Origin: an uncultured Parabacteroides sp.
GTDB lineage: Bacteria; Bacteroidota; Bacteroidia; Bacteroidales; Tannerellaceae
Reading direction: 5' to 3'
Assembly: GCF_947855115.1 (NCBI RefSeq)
Contig: NZ_CANTZW010000003.1
Coordinates: forward strand, 1 to 64,000
DNA length: 64,000 bases
Below are positions 48,802 to 56,984 of the stretch, in pieces. Numbering within the stretch: position 1 is the stretch's first letter; every line of letters starts with the position of its first letter. The translations under genes and the position numbers were made by a program. Under the pieces are notes generated by a model. The model saw nothing but the letters and a program-made list of their open reading frames with translations, was not told the origin of the DNA and ran no database searches.

Positions 48802-50583
48802 TAAATTCCGCTTAGGCTTCTTTAAGAGATACTTATAGGGCTTTTTCGTATGGGTGGCCTTCGTCCAGAAGTAATCTTCTATCGTATTCAGCCTTACAGT
48901 GTATAAAATATTGTGCCTCTTATAAATCATTTCCAGACGATCCCTTATTTCTTCTTTTTCAATCCATATATTAAGATCGAACTCACCCTGTATGTCTTTT
49001 ATGACCTCTGGTAGAAATCGGTGGATCATTTCGTCATACTTTTTTACGGCCTTGTCTATTGTTCCTTTTTTATATCCAGCCTTTTCCAGTCCTTCTTTCC
49101 CTATTTTCTGGAATGCGTCAATAGTGTATGCACCTTGATCTTCTTTCCTTAAAATATCCAAGTAAAAGGAAATATCAACTTTATCTTGATCTGAATAGAG
49201 CTTGCTTAGTTGTTCAGTCAACAGACGGCGTTTTTCTTTATCCGATTTGGATTTCCGCAATATCAACAAATCATCTTCTCCCAAAGGCTCTATTACGGAA
49301 GCATCCGTTATATTAAAGTGATTGGTGGCATCATAAGCGTTAAAAAGAGATTCCTTTGTCTTATAATACCCCTTTACCCTCTCTTCATTATACAGGTTAT
49401 CAACAGAGAAATAATTGATATTTCCTTGTTCGTCCAGCAAATCCGCATATTCTACGGCTTCCATATCTTTGGATATGGCTTGTTTCCTGTATTTGTCTAT
49501 TGCTTGTTCATGCCTATCTTTTAAACTGGAATAGGTAATCTCAAGCTCTTCAATCGTACTGTCAATAGCATCTTTACTTATTATATCCAAATCGATCTTG
49601 ACATTTGAGATATGGGTTAGTGAGTTGAAGCCATTTCGGAAACGGCCTTGTATCTGAATCGCTTCCGTAAAAGGGTCAATCATTGTGTAAACGGCTTCAT
49701 TCAAGTCTGTAAGTATTAAAATATCAGGCTTTTGTTTTAGTTTTATATCCAAAGCCGAAAAGAAACGACAAGTAAAGAAATTATATTTAGCCAAAGGTTC
49801 AAGCATTTCATATACATAATCAAACTCTCTTTCTTTCAACTTCTTTACACTCTGATTGGAACAAAACACTTTATAATCAGCCAAATTCAACGTGTTGATA
49901 ATCTTATTTATCCCGTTGGTGGAATTAATGAAGATACAAATATAAGAGCTATCCCGTAAATCGTCTAATTTGCTTTTGACTGTCTTGTCATAACTGTTAG
50001 TAACGATAAGTTCCAGATTCTTTCTGTAATCATATTCAGGGATAATCTTTAATATCCTGAAATTTTGATTTACAAGTTCTTTATGTCTCATTTCCAACGG
50101 TGTCGCAGAAACCAACGCTTTCTGTTGGAATTGGAAGAACTCATATATAGGTTGAGTGATTCGCTTTCTATAATCCACGTCTTGAATGAATTTTTCGCAT
50201 TCATCCATCAAACAAAAATAATCAGAATAAATATTCAGGTTCAATTTATTGGCGGCTTTCCTGATTTTGGAGAAACTCTCTGGTGTGCAAATCAACTTTT
50301 TATGTTTACGTACTGATTGCAAGTACTTTTCAACTTTAGAAGGTGTACACTTCTCCCAAACAGCCAACCAGTCTGGATTATCTTTTGTTTTTTCAATGAT
50401 AACGGGAACATTGGGTTCTATGATAATAGAATTACGGTTTGAGTGCAATTCCGTATGGGTAGCTCCAAGTCCTGTTAAAGTTTTATCCAAAATTACGTTA
50501 GATGGAATATTTTTATATCCTTGTCTCTCCAAAGCGTCTGTAAGCCATTCATTTGTAGATATTTTTATTTCTTCTGTCTGCAT
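48790..50583 (-). CDS. Divergent SF2 helicase-like protein
   Basis: 597 residues. DKTLTGLGATHTEL near residue 32 is a Walker A-like loop that lacks the usual GKT (GATH instead). A MDEC box near residue 127 corresponds to DEAx, SATP near residue 158 is motif III, and QIQGRFRNGFN near residue 315 is motif VI, so the SF2 order is kept. The C-terminal 250 residues are helical with no family that I recognise. Replication or translocation in a mobile element is the best guess. It is flanked by two 51-nt hairpins and transcribed with a ParB-like gene. Confidence 0.7.
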   Translation of the reverse strand: MQTEEIKISTNEWLTDALERQGYKNIPSNVILDKTLTGLGATHTELHSNRNSIIIEPNVPVIIEKTKDNPDWLAVWEKCTPSKVEKYLQSVRKHKKLICTPESFSKIRKAANKLNLNIYSDYFCLMDECEKFIQDVDYRKRITQPIYEFFQFQQKALVSATPLEMRHKELVNQNFRILKIIPEYDYRKNLELIVTNSYDKTVKSKLDDLRDSSYICIFINSTNGINKIINTLNLADYKVFCSNQSVKKLKEREFDYVYEMLEPLAKYNFFTCRFFSALDIKLKQKPDILILTDLNEAVYTMIDPFTEAIQIQGRFRNGFNSLTHISNVKIDLDIISKDAIDSTIEELEITYSSLKDRHEQAIDKYRKQAISKDMEAVEYADLLDEQGNINYFSVDNLYNEERVKGYYKTKESLFNAYDATNHFNITDASVIEPLGEDDLLILRKSKSDKEKRRLLTEQLSKLYSDQDKVDISFYLDILRKEDQGAYTIDAFQKIGKEGLEKAGYKKGTIDKAVKKYDEMIHRFLPEVIKDIQGEFDLNIWIEKEEIRDRLEMIYKRHNILYTVRLNTIEDYFWTKATHTKKPYKYLLKKPKRNLGDF

Positions 50584-50636
50584 GATGGAAAAAATCTGAG
50601 TTAAACGTTACTTTAAGATTGAAAACTGGTAGATCA

Positions 50637-50687
50637 GGGGATTTTTAGAAAATTCCTCTTTTATATACCCAGTCATCAAAAATCCCC
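50637..50687 (-). repeat. 51-nt structured hairpin B upstream of helicase
   Basis: GGGGATTTTT (50637-50646), 12 nt, TTTTATATACCC (50659-50670), 7 nt, AAAAATCCCC (50678-50687). The arms and inner motif match hairpin A exactly. The two spacers differ, so selection seems to act on stem and inner box. Confidence 0.85.
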
Positions 50688-50851
50688 TAAAATTAAAAAT
50701 TAAAACTGGAAGTATGCCTTGACTCTGATTTTCTTTGAACGCATTCCTTTACAAGCCAAATAAGAGAAATAGGAAGATATTGGCTTTAGTTTAAAAGTTG
50801 GAGGTCTATCTTTTTACTCAAGATAAACCTCTAAACTTTTGGAAGATAAGA

Positions 50852-51871
50852 TTAAGCGACTTCTTTTAAGAGTTGGATAAAATCATTGCCATCTTTCACT
50901 GCTTTGATCCTTTTCTGGAAATCTTTCAATTTGCCAATCTCTTTCAACGCTTCAAAAGCCGTATCTTCATTTGTTGAAGCTGCGTATGAGTTAAAACCAT
51001 CAATATAGTAACGTTTTGTTATCAGGTTTACTTCCATTCCTGCTGCTTTGCAAAGGATAATAAACTTGTCTCCACGTTCTTTGTTGAATGATGTTCCTTT
51101 AGGATACTTGACCTCTTCGCCTTTTAGTGCTTGATTCAAGCTATTGGAAGAAATCTTCTTTCCTAAATAGATTATGGCTGCTGTTGAAGGGTTAAAGCCT
51201 TCTCCGATCTTTTCTGAGATTGTTTGGATAGCTTTTTCTTTAGAGGTCAATCCTGCAACGGCATATTTGTCTTTACTATCCCAGCTTTTGGCAGCGTCAT
51301 TAATATCAACCAGATATTCACCGATATTTTCTTCGTTACGGATATGGACATTTGGAATTTCAATATTCTTATCTGCTGTTGCTGCCAATTTCGCAAATGC
51401 CGTACCTCTATGCTGTCCATCCAAAATAACATAATACTCTTTTGCCTCTTCCCTGTTGATCCCCTGTCCCTTTACATCAACAACAGTATAGTTATATTCA
51501 AGTACCTTTTCTGCTTCTGCCACAATGATAGGATAGGCTTTCTCATATTTGTTGTTTCCAATCAGGTGAATGAATTTATCAACTCTCTTTATATCAACAG
51601 GTCTATTGTGCTTTACAAAAGCGATTTTCTTTGATTCTTTTGAGATCTCACCATCTTTTACGACATTGAATGTCATAAAGCCTGTTGTTGCTGCTGATTG
51701 GATCGCTTTTTCAGTTGGAGTGTTTTTTATCTCTTCCAATTCACCTTTTACCTTAGCCACTGATCTCTTTTGAGCCTCGATAACCTCTGCATTAGCACCT
51801 CTTTTTACCAACTGGTTCAATACGCTTTCTTCTTTTTTTACTTCTGCCTGTACTTCTTTTAAATTTTTCAT
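50852..51871 (-). CDS. ParB/sulfiredoxin-like nuclease-domain protein
   Basis: 339 residues. After a charged coiled coil (about 1-45), a ParB N-terminal-like domain follows: KIAFVKHNRPVDIKRVDKFI, YPIIVAEAEKVL, YVILDGQHRGTAFAKL. The GQHRG motif is the CTPase/nuclease box of the superfamily. The C-terminal half is lysine-rich and may bind DNA. Partner genes are a helicase-like protein and an unknown protein, on the same strand, so partitioning, replication or DNA modification sensing of the former element are possible roles. No ParA is nearby. Confidence 0.75.
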   Translation of the reverse strand: MKNLKEVQAEVKKEESVLNQLVKRGANAEVIEAQKRSVAKVKGELEEIKNTPTEKAIQSAATTGFMTFNVVKDGEISKESKKIAFVKHNRPVDIKRVDKFIHLIGNNKYEKAYPIIVAEAEKVLEYNYTVVDVKGQGINREEAKEYYVILDGQHRGTAFAKLAATADKNIEIPNVHIRNEENIGEYLVDINDAAKSWDSKDKYAVAGLTSKEKAIQTISEKIGEGFNPSTAAIIYLGKKISSNSLNQALKGEEVKYPKGTSFNKERGDKFIILCKAAGMEVNLITKRYYIDGFNSYAASTNEDTAFEALKEIGKLKDFQKRIKAVKDGNDFIQLLKEVA

Positions 51872-52047
51872 TTTCTTTTACGCTTACCTTTACAGCATTA
51901 GGTTCTAATTGTTTATTGATTACACTGCAAAGATGGGGGCATGACAGTCCCGATTCCTATAAAGAAATAAAGCGAAGTTTTGGTATATTATTTATAATAC
52001 AGTTATACAGCGGTTTAGATCAAATTTGAAGATTCAAAAAAATGACA

Positions 52048-53040
52048 TCACCAAGCTCTATGAATATCAGTATTAAATGGGTTATTGGGTGATTCTTTCT
52101 GTTTGGGGATATTCCACCAATTGAATTTTGGATTGTTTTTCTTCAAGTTGTTGAGGGTGGCACGAAGGTTTAACGGATCATCTTTCTGACTATCCTCTTC
52201 TATCAATCTTAAATACTTCATGTAATCCAATAAAAATGCAGCTTGACTTTTATTGATTTGAACATTGGCTTCTGCAAAAGAGCTGAGCTGCAAAAGTTGG
52301 GTGGTCTGCCATAAAATCCAGTCTGCGACTATGCAGTTCTTCTTTCTTCCTTTTCTTCCTTTAGTTGGATAATCTTCTTCCAGTTCCTTTTGAGCCTCTT
52401 CCAGACTGGAAACACCCAAATATTTATCCAGATAGGGAGTTATCATGTTCATAAACCAATTATCAAAGTTGTCCAGAGTGATAACCTCATTGTTGTATTC
52501 AATACGGATTGTATTGCTTTTTATCTGTTTCTTGTCATGGAACATTTCATAGAGTTTCAACAAATCTGGACGAACAAAGGTGTTATAAACAGATTGCAAG
52601 TCATTGACCAGAAAATCACGAAAATCAAAGAATCCATCAGAATTTACATATTTATGGTATATGGCAGCCACCATGACTAATGAATAAGCGATATTCCAAT
52701 CTGTTTCTGTTACAGATTCCTCATCCACGAGATCAAAATACATCTGGAGAATCTTGTTGAAATCATAGTCTCCAAAATCCAACATGATAGCTTTTCCAAC
52801 TTGCATCATTGTTTCATATATCTTCTCTGTATTTAAAGAGGTCTCAATATAGCTCTGCTTAAAGGATGGAACAGTGAGATAAGTTTCTTCCTGTTCTTTT
52901 GAGTATTTTCCATTTTGGATGTAAATATTATGAATTTCTTCAAACTCCAAGTGGAACATGGAACGCTCATAACTGAAATACTCCTCTAACAGAGGCTCTA
53001 TCTTCTTTAATAATTTAATAGGAAAATTGATGTATGCCAT
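52048..53040 (-). CDS. Conserved-looking protein of unknown function, mobile island
   Basis: 330 residues, soluble, acidic and rich in helices. A NYPTKGRKGRKKNC-type basic patch appears near residue 235 and a tail of WWNIPKQKESPN is near the end. No family recognised. A good -7 box (53066-53073) stands just upstream. It begins the helicase unit, so it may be regulatory or a structural partner of the ParB-like protein. Confidence 0.6.
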   Translation of the reverse strand: MAYINFPIKLLKKIEPLLEEYFSYERSMFHLEFEEIHNIYIQNGKYSKEQEETYLTVPSFKQSYIETSLNTEKIYETMMQVGKAIMLDFGDYDFNKILQMYFDLVDEESVTETDWNIAYSLVMVAAIYHKYVNSDGFFDFRDFLVNDLQSVYNTFVRPDLLKLYEMFHDKKQIKSNTIRIEYNNEVITLDNFDNWFMNMITPYLDKYLGVSSLEEAQKELEEDYPTKGRKGRKKNCIVADWILWQTTQLLQLSSFAEANVQINKSQAAFLLDYMKYLRLIEEDSQKDDPLNLRATLNNLKKNNPKFNWWNIPKQKESPNNPFNTDIHRAW

Positions 53041-53065
53041 TCTCTTGTCTTTATTTGTTTACACG

Positions 53066-53073
53066 CAAAAATA
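53066..53073 (-). promoter_or_regulatory. -7 box of the unknown-protein gene
   Basis: TATTTTTG on the reverse strand, 26 nt before ATG 53040; matches TAnnTTTG. Confidence 0.55.
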
Positions 53074-53079
53074 AAGAAA

Positions 53080-53117
53080 AAAGAATCCCGTCCCCATTTC
53101 TGGAAACAGGATTCTTT
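53080..53117 (-). terminator. Integrase terminator with shared 15-mer
   Basis: AAAGAATCC (53080-53088) pairs with GGATTCTTT (53109-53117). The loop holds CCCATTTCTGGAAAC (53093-53107), the inverse of 48628-48642. A run of T on the reverse strand follows the stem. Confidence 0.75.
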
Positions 53118-53120
53118 GGT

Positions 53121-54308
53121 TTAGAGAAGGTTTTTCATTGCGTCTTCCATCTGGTCATTACCGAAGCTGTCCAGATAGATTTGGGTTACTCTTTCTGAAC
53201 TGTGCCCTAAAGCCTCACAGATTAAAGAGGTATTGACACCTGATCTTTTTAAAACTGCAGCGAAACTATGTCTTGCAACGTATGTTGTCAAGTCAATAGG
53301 AATATTCAACCTTTCTCCTATTTCTTTCAAAGACTTATTCACTTTCGCTATAATCTTATGAATTCTATTTACTTTCTGTTGTTCCGTCTTATGAAAATTG
53401 GATAGAATAGGAAATAAATAGGGATTATCAGGCATTGAGTATTTCTGAATTAATTTAATAGCCTGTTCCTGCAATGAAACCTTTATCTGCTTTTGAGTTT
53501 TCTTCCTGATATAGATTAATCTATTTTCCAAGATATTATCTTTTGTCAGACGAGCAATGTCCCCAAAGTTAATGCCTGCTGCCAAATATGAAAAAGTAAA
53601 CAAGTCTATAGCTAAACATTCCAAAGGTGTTTGCCCTTGATAGTTTAGTATTGATAGAATCTCATCTTTCTGAATTGAACGTTTGGCTGTAGTTTGGCTT
53701 AATTTAGAGACTTAATACGAATTAAAAGGATAATATTCTGATTTAACGATCTTCTCCTCTATCGCAAAATTATAAATCACCCGTAAATGCCTAAAGCGTG
53801 TTCCCAATGTGTTTATAGCCAAACCTTGACTTTGCAACCATACTTCATAATGTTTTAGCCAGATAGTGTCTATATCCGAAAAAGGAATATCCAGATGCTT
53901 GTTGAACTTTATAAGAGAGTGCATAGTACATTTATACATATCCGCATAATGTAAACGATTTGCTGATTCAAGTTTTTGAATATACTGGTTAAAGACCTCT
54001 TGCACAGTTTTACGCTTTACTGGTTTGTTATTAAAGAAGTTGCAGTAAATTCTTTTTCCTGTGATTTGAACTCTATAACCTTATCTGTATAGACTTTTAC
54101 CTTCTCTACTATCAACCTTCTATATACTCCTTATTTGGACTTTAGAAGTTGGTTTGTTGGCTTTAAAATCCCAATATTTAGGCAATATGGAAATACCAAG
54201 ACTTTGATATTTCATTTTTCGATCCCTACAAACACGAATCATCAAAGGTGATTCATTGTTTTTCAACACTTTAGATTTGTAACATACGACATTGACTGTT
54301 GTACTCAT
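53121..54308 (-). pseudogene. Decayed tyrosine integrase
   Basis: The three open pieces form one integrase of about 395 residues. The first (54120-54308) is the Arm DNA-binding domain; the second (53712-54005) is the SAM-like core-binding domain; the third (53121-53624) is the catalytic domain, with TTYVARHSFAA, LGHSS and TQIYLDSF, giving R, H and the Tyr nucleophile. Between the first and second pieces there is a frameshift with an apparent deletion near 54115-54125 and another frameshift near 54020. Between the second and third there is only a TAA (53712-53714) in an otherwise open frame, at a Lys codon position. The gene is 90 bp from tRNA-Thr, a common insertion site. The element can no longer excise itself unless helped. 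Confidence 0.9.
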
Positions 54309-54361
54309 GGTTTAAACGCTGGTTTAAACAAACCACGAAAAACACAGAAAACACCATAAAA

Positions 54362-54389
54362 AAGCAATTATCTAAAAAGATAACTGCTT
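54362..54389 (-). terminator. Terminator of tRNA-Thr
   Basis: On the reverse strand AAGCAGTTATCT pairs with AGATAATTGCTT (one mismatch) over a 4-nt loop, followed by a T-rich tract. Confidence 0.85.
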
Positions 54390-54398
54390 AATCTTGTG

Positions 54399-54471
<73 letters not shown>

Positions 54472-54496
54472 AACATTTATTTCTTTATTTCGGGTG

Positions 54497-54504
54497 CAAA
54501 GATA
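54497..54504 (-). promoter_or_regulatory. -7 box of tRNA-Thr
   Basis: TATCTTTG on the reverse strand, matching TAnnTTTG, 25 nt before the tRNA 5' end. Confidence 0.6.
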
Positions 54505-54510
54505 TAGGGT

Positions 54511-54972
54511 TTATTTGACATCTGCAAGAAGATTGGCTAAAAAATCATCTAAATCCGCATCCAAATCTTTCAATAATGGATCATCCAAACGAAGAGTATC
54601 GTCATCTATAAAAAGAAGCTCCTCTATTACAACGAAATCCTCATCTGTCAAGCTAACAGAGAGAGGCTTCATGAATCGGGGAATATCAAAAACTTTTTTT
54701 GTGGAGAGGATCGTAAGAACTGCCTTTATCGAAGCAGCGACCCGCTTATTGAACGCACTCTCTTCTTCGTTTAAGTTCACCCAATCAAAAATAACGACCT
54801 TTTCGATCAAATGCTCTTCGTCATCATAAATTTGCAGTTCTCCGTTTTCCGCATCAACCTGCACATATAAGTCGCTTACAAAATTACCGGACTCATCCTT
54901 AGCCAGCTTTTCGATAGCCGACGTAAAAGCGTTCTCGATGAGGGATTGAACCTTTACTATATTTGCGTTCAT
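54511..54972 (-). CDS. Conserved acidic protein, function unknown
   Basis: 153 residues, acidic and soluble, no membrane segment. Features: LYVQVDAENGELQIYDDEEHL, and a C-terminus of repeated Asp/Leu (LLKDLDADLDDFLANLL). A -7 box (TACTTTTG, 55001-55008) stands just upstream, which supports expression. It looks like a Bacteroidales core gene of unknown role. Confidence 0.7.
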   Translation of the reverse strand: MNANIVKVQSLIENAFTSAIEKLAKDESGNFVSDLYVQVDAENGELQIYDDEEHLIEKVVIFDWVNLNEEESAFNKRVAASIKAVLTILSTKKVFDIPRFMKPLSVSLTDEDFVVIEELLFIDDDTLRLDDPLLKDLDADLDDFLANLLADVK

Positions 54973-55000
54973 ATATTATTTCCTTTATTCGAATATGCCT

Positions 55001-55008
55001 CAAAAGTA
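55001..55008 (-). promoter_or_regulatory. -7 box of the acidic protein gene
   Basis: TACTTTTG on the reverse strand, 29 nt before ATG 54972. Confidence 0.65.
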
Positions 55009-55032
55009 ATAATAATTCAGGGAATAACGCTG

Positions 55033-56067
55033 TTAATCCTCACCAAATTGTACATTTAGTTTCTTATCGGAGCGAATTCGTTCAGCCAACGCCTTCACAT
55101 ATAGCTCCAATAATTTGGTACTCTTACCCTTATCTCCATAATTACGCTTGAATAAATCATAGGATTTATGAGCCCATTCATACGCTTCTTTTAAATCGCC
55201 TTTCATTTCATTACATAAAGCCAAGTTTGAAGCAGCTTTCGCTCGGCTTTTCCAGTTTTCCGTACCTTGGTAAAGTTGAGACCAACGTTCTTCTGCCATA
55301 TCCCATTTCTCATTGGTCGCATAAGCGGAAGCCTCTTTCCAACGTGCCCCCATTCCTGTAAAATACCAACGGACCTCCTTTTCCCAATGAGGAACAAAAT
55401 TAGTGTATACTTTTGCCCCGAAATACTCTCCTGCTCCACGCAAAGCATTCTCCGGAGAGGGCAATATTTTATCCAAAACCGGCATATAATCCGCACTTTC
55501 CGCCCAATAAATACTATCTTTCATATGTATGGTCGCTAGTGGAGCCTCACGATCAGGCATGTAGCTACGTACTACACCGGCCATCCGAACATCAATCACC
55601 CCCATTATATATCTTTCTCCCAAAGTACTTATATTTTTCTTCATATCGAACAGTAAACGATCGATAGAGATAACCGCATCGGCCCCGGTCTCATTACATA
55701 GAGATTCTACTTGCTCTTGAGTAAGCTTAGTATCTTGATGCGCCAGATTATCTTTTCGTACCGCATCATGATAGAGCAATACATCGTTAAAATAAGAAGC
55801 CTCCACGATAGCTTCCCCCAAAGTACGACAGGCATCAAACAAGGCACTATCCACTTTCGCCTTGCAAGTATCCTGAGTTTCCCCCCGCAAGACATATTCG
55901 TACCCCGTATTTTCCGGTTGAGGAACGGCATTATTTACAATAAGTACTTTAGCGACATTCTCCGGAAATGTCACCTCCGCAGGATTATAAGTCTCAATGC
56001 CTACATAATTAATCGTGTTACAGGCAGACAACAAACCCGCTACCCATATAAAAAAAATGCTTCTCAT
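55033..56067 (-). CDS. DUF6340 lipoprotein
   Basis: 344 residues. Lipoprotein signal (about 1-16, LLSACN). The body has VAKVLIVNN, LCNETGADAVISIDRLLF and a TPR-like C-terminal part (RWSQLYQGTENWKSRAKAASNLAL; GDLKEAYEWAHKSYDLF). DUF6340 proteins are exported in Bacteroidetes, role unknown. It lies 39 nt after the sugar isomerase gene in the same orientation. Confidence 0.8.
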   Translation of the reverse strand: MRSIFFIWVAGLLSACNTINYVGIETYNPAEVTFPENVAKVLIVNNAVPQPENTGYEYVLRGETQDTCKAKVDSALFDACRTLGEAIVEASYFNDVLLYHDAVRKDNLAHQDTKLTQEQVESLCNETGADAVISIDRLLFDMKKNISTLGERYIMGVIDVRMAGVVRSYMPDREAPLATIHMKDSIYWAESADYMPVLDKILPSPENALRGAGEYFGAKVYTNFVPHWEKEVRWYFTGMGARWKEASAYATNEKWDMAEERWSQLYQGTENWKSRAKAASNLALCNEMKGDLKEAYEWAHKSYDLFKRNYGDKGKSTKLLELYVKALAERIRSDKKLNVQFGED

Positions 56068-56106
56068 CTTAATCTATTTAGAAAAGGGGCGATTTACGCC
56101 CCCACA

Positions 56107-56964
56107 TTATGTCAAATCACTTACAGCCTTGAAATATCCGATAGACTCCGCGATCCCCAAAAACGGATCTTTCATATCCTTCTCGTATTCCAGACTGCAC
56201 ATTCCCGTGTAATTAACTTCCCGCATCATACGGATCAACGCAGGGAAATCAATCTTTCCACGACCAATCTCGATCCCGACTCCCGCTTTTGAAGAATCCG
56301 TCACGTCCTTGATATGCATATCAAACACACGGGTATGGTATTTCTTCAAATCGGCTACAGGGTCACAGCCATTTCTCAAGTCGTGCCCAACATCCAGGCA
56401 CATACCTATACGAGGGTCTAAATCCTTCGTATGTTCCCAAACATCCGTAGCATCGGGGTATGTTTTAATATCGGGACCGTGCAAGTGGATCGCATAATGA
56501 AAATCATATTCTTTCACTTTCTTATCCACATAGGGTAAAAGCTCATAATTCGGAACCCCAACGATCAACTTCACCCCTACCCGTTTCGCATAATCAAACG
56601 CACGGTCAATCTCTTCCTCGCTCTTCATATAAATAGGGCCTACGGCATATCCCGTCACTTTATGAGCCGCACATTTATCATGAAAAGCCTTAATCTGCTC
56701 ATCTGTACTATTCAGCGGCAAATGGAAATCCTTAATACAAAGATAATGGATATCTAATCGTTCCAACGTCTTCAACGTCGTATCTAAATCAAAATTAACG
56801 AAAGTATATCCCGCCATCCCCAAATGAAACGGGTTTACGGCCTTCGGAGCCTTTGGTTTCACAGGGTCTGGCAAAGTAGCCTGAGCAATCACAGAGGTAC
56901 CCAATAAAAAGGCACCCGCTAATCCTTGTTTAAAAAATGTACGTCTTGAGTGTTTCATGGTCAT
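56107..56964 (-). CDS. Exported sugar isomerase/epimerase-like TIM barrel
   Basis: 285 residues. A twin-arginine-like signal (HSRRTFFKQG) precedes a short hydrophobic stretch ending in an Ala-rich site. The AP-endonuclease-2-like TIM barrel has IHLHGPDI, CLDVGHDL, DMHIKDVT and SLEYEKD, giving the His, Asp and Glu metal ligands. It is a distant relative of the protein encoded at 11511. Here no oxidoreductase is adjacent; a histidine kinase gene lies 20 nt upstream. Confidence 0.88.
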   Translation of the reverse strand: MTMKHSRRTFFKQGLAGAFLLGTSVIAQATLPDPVKPKAPKAVNPFHLGMAGYTFVNFDLDTTLKTLERLDIHYLCIKDFHLPLNSTDEQIKAFHDKCAAHKVTGYAVGPIYMKSEEEIDRAFDYAKRVGVKLIVGVPNYELLPYVDKKVKEYDFHYAIHLHGPDIKTYPDATDVWEHTKDLDPRIGMCLDVGHDLRNGCDPVADLKKYHTRVFDMHIKDVTDSSKAGVGIEIGRGKIDFPALIRMMREVNYTGMCSLEYEKDMKDPFLGIAESIGYFKAVSDLT

Positions 56965-56984
56965 TATAATTATATCTATACTGT

